The translations under genes were made by a program, and so were the position numbers. A stretch of DNA of 64,000 nucleotides from Nissolia schottii (taxonomy: Eukaryota > Streptophyta > Magnoliopsida > Fabales > Fabaceae): assembly GCA_003254905.1 (NCBI GenBank), contig QANU01013744.1, positions 1,133,788-1,197,787 on the forward strand, given 5' to 3'. This document shows, piece by piece, positions 58,458-64,000 of this stretch; the stretch's first letter is position 1; the number at the start of each line of letters is the position of its first letter. The notes beneath the pieces are model-generated. The model searched no databases, was not told the origin of the DNA, and saw only the letters and a program-made list of their open reading frames with translations.

Positions 58458-58904
58458 GGATAAATTACATTCACTTGTCTTGAGAATCAATCAAATTATA
58501 TCGACACTCTCTCTATTTTGAGAAATTACACTCACCTCCCTTAGTGAATATTGACTTTTTCTAAGACTTAGATATCATTTGTCATTAAGATATATTATGC
58601 ATTATTTTTCTTTTTTTTTTCTTGCTCATTAAACTTCATAATCCATGTTCGAGCCTCTTTTTACGCAAGAAATGACATAGTGAGACTGTGAAGTCGTATA
58701 AAAGAGAGTGAGAGAAGGATTATAAAATCTATTGAACGTAAAAATGCGATAAATATAATGAAAAAATTAATAATAAATAGTGTCTAACTTTATTATCATT
58801 AGGGAAAGTCAATATTAACTAAAAGAGGTGAGTGTAGTTTTTGAACTAAAAAAAATATTAGTATAATATCACTAAATTTAAAGAGAATGGAGTGCAATTT
58901 ACCC
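58458..58904. mobile_element. Foldback MITE
   Basis: The left arm (GGATAAATTACATTCACTTG, then GAGAAATTACACTCACCTCC and TTAGTGAATATTGACTTTTT) is matched by the reverse complement of the right arm (GGGTAAATTGCACTCCATTC, then AAAACTACACTCACCTCTTT and TTAGTTAATATTGACTTTCC). Flanks ATTTTTGTA and ATTTTTAAT share their first six bases, a weak candidate duplication. Confidence 0.65.
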
Positions 58905-58913
58905 ATTTTTAAT

Positions 58914-59440
58914 TATATCTTGTTAGTTGATAATAGTTGATAATATGAGTTTCACTCGAACACCCTTTGTGGTTTTTCCCTTTCTTTTATTGTTTTTATG
59001 ATTGGACATGGGTCTTGATTAATTACATATATTTTGGGTTGTTTCCCTTTCCTTTTTTTTATTTAGAAAATTTTAAACAAAAACACTTTGCGAAATGCTT
59101 TTTCGAAGTCATTTAACTTGAGAGCAACCTTTCTCAGTTTCAATTAATTGTTAAGTTCAGACTTTATTAATTACATCAAGATTACTCGTAAAAAGAAATT
59201 TCATCAAGATTAGGAATTCCAACACTTAAATAGTAAATCAATCATCAATCAAACAATAAAAAAAGGGAAAGTTACACGGTTAAAACGCTTTTAATAGTAA
59301 AGTAACGTTACACGGTTAAAACAAATTTTTCGGAATTTTTAACAACAAATATCGATGATTGTTAGGTGAAAGAAAGGAAGAAATCTTTTGTTCTCCAAGA
59401 AAGGAATGAAAACATGCTCCACATAATATATATGTTGTTG
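58914..59440. other. AT-rich intergenic DNA
   Basis: Nothing coding. GTTACACGGTTAAAACGC / GTTACACGGTTAAAACAA are repeated at about 59272 and 59307. Confidence 0.45.
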
Positions 59441-59586
59441 ATTATTTTTAGGGTTAATATCAGTTTACCCCATGTGCTATACTTGTTATGTATTTAACCT
59501 CCTAACGTTGTAAAATGTGTAATTCAACCCCTTAAACATTTTAAGCAGTGCAAACAAGACTTTTCGTCATAATCTAAAATGTTTGT

Positions 59587-59698
59587 GTACGTAGTTATCC
59601 CCGATGGGAGACTCACTCGCCATAGCCAAGCACGCGACCCGGGTTGATCTGAATTAGTCAAAGCTAAGTTTTGGATACCGGGCAGACAACTTAAAAAG
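59587..59698 (+). mobile_element. 5'-truncated SINE nested in the MULE arm
   Basis: The 112-bp insert reads GTACGTAGTTATCCCCGATG, GGAGACTCACTCGCCATAGC, then GCACGCGACCCGGGTTGATC, and ends in ACTTAAAAAG. It matches the body of the SINE at 37057-37243 but lacks the tRNA-like head. A perfect 18-bp duplication, ATAATCTAAAATGTTTGT, flanks it (59569-59586 and 59699-59716). The right inverted arm of the MULE lacks this insert, confirming that it came later. Confidence 0.9.
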
Positions 59699-60034
59699 AT
59701 AATCTAAAATGTTTGTTAGTACACATGTACCAGGTAATGTATTGTAAGGACAAAATTGTTATTTCTTTAAAGAAAATTAATTTTAAAAAAAAAAAACAAA
59801 ACTCAATTCCCCCAAACCTTTGGGAATTCTGACTCCATGTCTGTCCAAAAATCATACATTTTAGATAAATCATACACTTAAAAACTCTCATTGCCAGTTT
59901 CTGACGTCTCTCAACAGGAATAAATCAAAGCAAGCATGACCATGGTCAAAGGAGATTTGGTAGTATGAAAATGAGAACCATCAAACAATTATTAGTAGAA
60001 AAAATAAATCACAATCCCCAATAACCAAAAGTTC

Positions 60035-60400
60035 ATGTCGAAGATAAAATACGATCACCCTTCAAAACTGGTCGAGGCACAAGTAAGTAAAGCAAAAAGC
60101 ATCAAAACCGCATCAAGACTAACCAGCAAATGCGACAACAAACACCAAAATCGCAAAAAGACCAAACAACATCAAGCAGTAGGAGTGACAACAAACAGAG
60201 ACAATAGCAACGAGGAAAATAACACTAACAACAACAACTTAAAAGCAGCTGCCGAAGAAAAATATAAACAACAGAGTAGAGGCGATGCAAGCGGTGGTGC
60301 AAGAGGAAATGTAGTTGGCAGACGAATTTTCAACTGTGGTGATAAGCCTGAAAGGAGTTGGGGCATTGGGTTCTATTTAGAAAAGGAAAGGTCACTGTGA
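60035..60400 (+). CDS. Hypothetical 121-aa basic protein carried inside the MULE
   Basis: The ORF starts with ATG (MSKIKYDHPSKLVEAQVSKA), is rich in Lys, Asn, Gln and Ser, and has an Asn-rich patch (NEENNTNNNN) and a Gly/Arg segment (GDASGGARGNVVGRR). No known domain, signal peptide or membrane segment was recognised. It occupies the non-arm part of the MULE, so it is either captured host sequence or an accidental frame. The last codons run into the inner edge of the right arm. Evidence for expression is absent. Confidence 0.3.
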   Translation: MSKIKYDHPSKLVEAQVSKAKSIKTASRLTSKCDNKHQNRKKTKQHQAVGVTTNRDNSNEENNTNNNNLKAAAEEKYKQQSRGDASGGARGNVVGRRIFNCGDKPERSWGIGFYLEKERSL

Positions 60401-60711
60401 AAGAGTTTGGGAGAATTGGGTTCTTTTTTAATTATTATTATTACTATTTTTTAATTTTTAGTTTAAAGAAATGAGAGTTTTTTCCTTACAATACATCATG
60501 TGACAGGAACATGTACGTACTAACAAATCTTTTAGACATTAAAAGTGACGAAAGGTCTTATTTGCACTATTTAAAAAGATTAAGGGGTCAAATTGTACAT
60601 TTTGCAACGTTAAGAGGTTAAGTGTACAACATGTATAATACAGGGGCCTATTGCTATTAACCCTTATTTTTATGGATAAAATAGAAAGTAATGGAGAGAG
60701 AATAATCAATG

Positions 60712-61325
60712 ACATGTATTTCCTAATAAAGCCAGCATAAATGGTAAATGATTGAGTTCCTTAAGTAATTAGTTAAGGGTTCAATTTGTGGTGGTGAGTA
60801 TGAAAAAAAAATTTGTTAATAGCGGCATAGCCATTCCTGTGACCTCAAAGCTTCGAAGGAAAATTAGTTGTTTCCGACAATAGACACTTCCTAAACAAAA
60901 AGTAAAAAATCAATTACATATATATTTTGTGGAGCATGAATATATTTCCTCACAAAAGAATAACTCCATAAAAAATTGATACATTTACTCCAATGAAAAC
61001 TATCATTCTAACAAATATTAAACGATTTGTTTACAAAAACCGAATTATAAAACCAGTTTATATAAGATTTTGGTTTGGTTGTTACAGTAACTACTTACTC
61101 CATGCACATCCCAACATGTATGTGTCAATAAAGTCCAACATAATTGATAGATGATTAGGTTTTTTAAATAATTGGTCAATGATTCAATTTCTAATGGCAG
61201 CAATAAAAAAAATTTAATGACATATATATATTTTGTGAAACATGAATATATTTCCTCACAAAAGAATAACTCTAAAGAAAGTTAACATTTACTCCTATGA
61301 GAACTATCATTTTAACAAATATAAA
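60712..61325. repeat. Diverged direct duplication, about 200-300 bp per copy
   Basis: Two blocks, about 60712-61020 and 61118-61325, share in order: AATAAAG(C/T)CCA(G/A)CATAA, (A/G)ATGATT(G/A)(A/G)GTT, AATTTGTTAA/AATTTAATGA, ATATATATTTTGTG and ATGAATATATTTCCTCACAA, then AAGAATAACTC, TTTACTCC(A/T)ATGA and ACTATCATT(C/T)TAACAAATAT. The copies differ at many positions, so the duplication is old. Confidence 0.75.
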
Positions 61326-61329
61326 CTTA

Positions 61330-63840
61330 AATGAAATTTTTTATTTTATAATTTTTTTAAGGATAAGTGATATCAACTTAGTTTCTTTACACTTATCTAT
61401 CTCTAGTTGACCATGACACACCCTTAATTTGTTTAACTTTATTACACATACCGCCTTTGGTTCTCACTCTCGTGATCATGTGAATAAACTCGTTCCCTTT
61501 TAGCTATAGTTGTAAACATCATTTTTTTTAGTCATGTAAAAGAAAACATTTTCTGTTTATTTTAGAATAAAAGTGGGTTTATATAGAGATTAATTTATAT
61601 ATACTGTTAGTGTAAAATAATTTTATACTGCTATCCAAATATCAACAAACACTAATGCGATAGTCTCACTATAGTTTCACATAATTAAATGATAGTGTAA
61701 AACTATTTTACATTGACATTATATATAAATAAAGTAATTTCTTATGCATATGAATAATTAAATAAAAGAAATTATATAAAAACACAAATTATTTGATAGT
61801 GCAAAAGAATTATGAATTAAAAAATAAACTAAGTACAATCATAATCTCATTCTTTACATAAAATACTAATTACCGGTTTTGGATTTTAGTTATACTACGC
61901 TCGTGTAATTTTTTTATTCTTGACTTTCATACTTTCCATTATCATTCAATTCAAGAAGAAAGTGTGTCTCCCTCAATCCAGCTAAGCACACACTTAACCT
62001 CATTAAATGTCTACTAACTAAAAGCCCAGACCTCCCTTATGTCGATAATTTTAGCATAATTAGCATATTTTAAGACTCATTAATGGTGACCAGTGAGGAT
62101 CACCCAATTTTGATGTTCATGTCTTTGCAAAAAAGCGATTACGGAAAAGACATCCCATCTAAAGCGTTGCTTAGACCCTATGCTTGACTGTTCTTGCTTA
62201 ACCCCTTGATAAATCCCCATCACCCTCTTATATACATGATCCAATCATAAATATTTCATAGACAGCCCAAATACACATCCATTTCAACCATTAAATGAAT
62301 TAGAGTTGATAATTTGAAATTGGGAATTAAATATTTTACTCTTAGTAAAGAGTGATTGAATTTTGTCTAGTCTCAAATCATGTTAACCTTATTCAATGTT
62401 TAACGTATAGTATATTATATCAGCCACAAAATTTGAATTTCATGGATATGGATATTCCAAAGGAAAACCCTAAGCTTCAATCAACTCATTCAAAATAGTA
62501 GAGTTTTAGCAAGATCGCATATCTATTGAGTGGGTTGGACTAAATGTGTTGTATTATTTTCGGTCCCAATCAATTTTGTGGTTAGCATTACTTTTTCATG
62601 AAGAGTATGGCAAGCTTTCTTGGGAAGAGATTGTATTGATTTCTGTAAATATTTTTTAAAAAATGCAAAGTTTATTTAAAAAAAAAATTGATGAAAGCAG
62701 AACATAGCAATCAACTTAATTATTTGAATTGAAGAATTCAAATGAACTAGTAATCGATTCCAACCACACAATAAGAACTCTGCACTTAACTCATTATGAT
62801 CTTTTAATCAAATTCAAATCGCAAAATCATTTTAGTTGCAATATCATTGAACGGATATGGTACACCCAGCTCGTGTGCCACGAACAGTTGGTCACACCAA
62901 TTATTGCATTTTTATGAGACCGACAAACTAAGGCAAACCCAATGACCAATACAACAGAAAGAACGAAAGTCATCCAAATTAGGAGAAAAAAAATACACTT
63001 TATCTATTAAAAAGTGTCGTACACTTTAATTATTATTATAATTATTAAACTAAACACTAAGTGTAATGCGACATTAAACTTTTGTGGACGTGCACTTTAA
63101 TTAATTTTTTTTTCATTATTAATGGAGAATAAACGCACTTTGTTCATGAATTTTGAGATATATGCATTTTAGTTTCTAAAATAAAATTAAAAAAACAATT
63201 GTAATTCAATCTCTTAATTTTTTTTAATTAACAAGGGTGTTGATGTAATAGTAAAGACAAACTATGATTATAAGAAAATGACTTTGACTAAATTTTTGGA
63301 CAAGACAAACCCTTTAAAATAATAACTCTATTTACACCGGATGAGTTTAGTCTCTTTATATAATAATAAGGTGGGGAAACTTTTGTAGTACAAATTATCA
63401 ACTGATTGAAATTAGTCTCCTTATAGTAAATTAGTCTCATTTTCTGATAATAGAGTGAAAAAACCATGGTAGCACCAAATTATCTTTAAAAAAAATCAGA
63501 GATGATTTTACAATTTTTTTTTTATCAATTTAGAGACTAAATTATAAATAACCAATCATTTAAGGGGTAAATGCATTTTTCCTAGAAATTATGACTCTAG
63601 CGCGAGATGATTCATTCACGTGCAATTTGCATACGATTTTAGTTAATTATATATTCTCATCATTGATTTCTTGTTACCATTTTAATTTCCAAGATGTTAA
63701 TATAATCTGATCAATGCAAAAAGGGGTCCTTTTCATGTGTAAATTACAGCAAAGGACATTAGGACCCTCTCTTGGACTCGAGCTCTCTGAAACATGTTCA
63801 ATGTGACACTTATTTTTCTTCACTATTTTACAGACTATTC
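61330..63840. other. AT-rich intergenic DNA
   Basis: No coding exon was recognised. A plus-strand TATA-like CTTATATACATGATCC lies at about 62228-62242, but no gene follows. Around 63000-63180 and 63340-63560, short ACACTTTA- and TTAGTCTC-type motifs recur and may be old MITE sequence. Confidence 0.4.
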
Positions 63841-63863
63841 AACAGTAAGAAAAGCTTGAAATT

Positions 63864-63947
63864 CTAATATCGAAACATAAAGTCACTGCCCTTCTTCTCT
63901 TGAATGTTTTCATATATCTTAAGCAAATAGGCGCCAGCAAAAACAAT
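63864..63947 (-). CDS. Last exon of an unrecognised gene continuing beyond the window
   Basis: On the minus strand a good acceptor (GAGTTTGGCAG, ending at 63948) is followed by an open phase-0 exon encoding IVFAGAYLLKIYENIQEKKG, then SDFMFRY and TAG. The hydrophobic IVFAGAYLL followed by a charged tail would suit the end of a membrane protein. The rest of the gene lies to the right of 64000. The family was not recognised, and a chance open exon cannot be excluded. Confidence 0.35.
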   Translation of the reverse strand: MVFAGAYLLKIYENIQEKKGSDFMFRY

Positions 63948-64000
63948 CTGCCAAACTCAAACATGCCAATTTTAATCTTATTAATGACTTTGCTAACATC

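Larger units (their letters stand above)
59451..60663. mobile_element. Non-autonomous MULE with cargo, perfect 9-bp target duplication
   Basis: The ends GGGTTAATATCAGTTTACCC (left) and GGGTTAATAGCAATAGGCCC (reverse complement of right) begin inverted arms of about 250 bp, disrupted on the left by a SINE. The arms share AACGTTG(C/T)AAAATGTGTAATT-type and CCTTACAATACAT(T/C)A blocks, and a GGGGGAATTGAGTT/GGGAGAATTGGGTT block at their inner edge. TTATTTTTA flanks the element on both sides (59442-59450 and 60664-60672). Between the arms is about 570 bp of unrelated sequence that includes a 121-codon ORF. There is no transposase. This is the structure of a Pack-MULE or similar non-autonomous element. 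Confidence 0.88.

Noticed and set aside
60172..60366. Minus-strand 64-codon ORF opposite the MULE cargo ORF
   Set aside because: Antisense shadow without features.

Overview
This window is nuclear plant DNA. It is AT-rich, with split genes, plant-type GT/AG introns, plant SINEs and Mutator (MULE), LTR, LINE and MITE debris. Protein similarity and repeat types suggest a papilionoid legume, probably of the phaseoloid group; that placement is inference. It is a draft assembly: N runs at 23509-24498 and 37464-38288, and single N bases at 42890 and 45367.

Four protein-coding genes and one microRNA gene are well supported. (1) 16033-19452, minus: a nine-exon calmodulin-dependent NAD kinase (NADKc-type, zeta-toxin-fold P-loop kinase), 529 aa. 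(2) 27804-32395, minus: a TZP-like protein whose model lacks the zinc knuckles and PLUS3 domain of that family. (3) 47549-47646, minus: a MIR166 hairpin. (4) 52932-53635, plus: a three-exon GPI-anchored-type lipid transfer protein, 178 aa. (5) 54320-56340, minus: a six-exon WVD2-like/TPX2 microtubule-binding protein, 386 aa. The last exon of a sixth, unrecognised minus-strand gene lies at 63864-63947, at the right edge. These genes do not form a pathway.

The rest is layered mobile DNA. From 1 to 15 kb: LTR debris, a CACTA-like fragment, a same-strand array of captured gene fragments (fumarylacetoacetase plus one CFIm25 exon), a decayed MULE transposase, a MITE and a five-copy tandem repeat of about 265 bp. 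From 19.6 to 27.2 kb: a LINE relic, a gap, an LTR fragment full of CCGCTGAGCGG palindromes, and a minisatellite built on TTGTATTCGAATAC. From 33 to 44.5 kb: MITEs and SINEs, then a 5.75-kb MULE (38704-44454) with long inverted repeats and a near-perfect 9-bp target duplication. That MULE holds a broken transposase, a 1-kb telomere-like CCCTAA array and a nested LTR-type insertion. From 49 to 64 kb: more MITEs, and a non-autonomous MULE (59451-60663) with a perfect 9-bp duplication, a cargo ORF and a SINE inserted in one arm.

Five elements carry recognisable 9-bp target duplications, so Mutator-type insertion is the main theme of the intergenic space. The most notable items are the captured-gene chimera, the telomere-like array inside the MULE, the truncated TZP-like gene, the MIR166 locus and the cargo-bearing small MULE.
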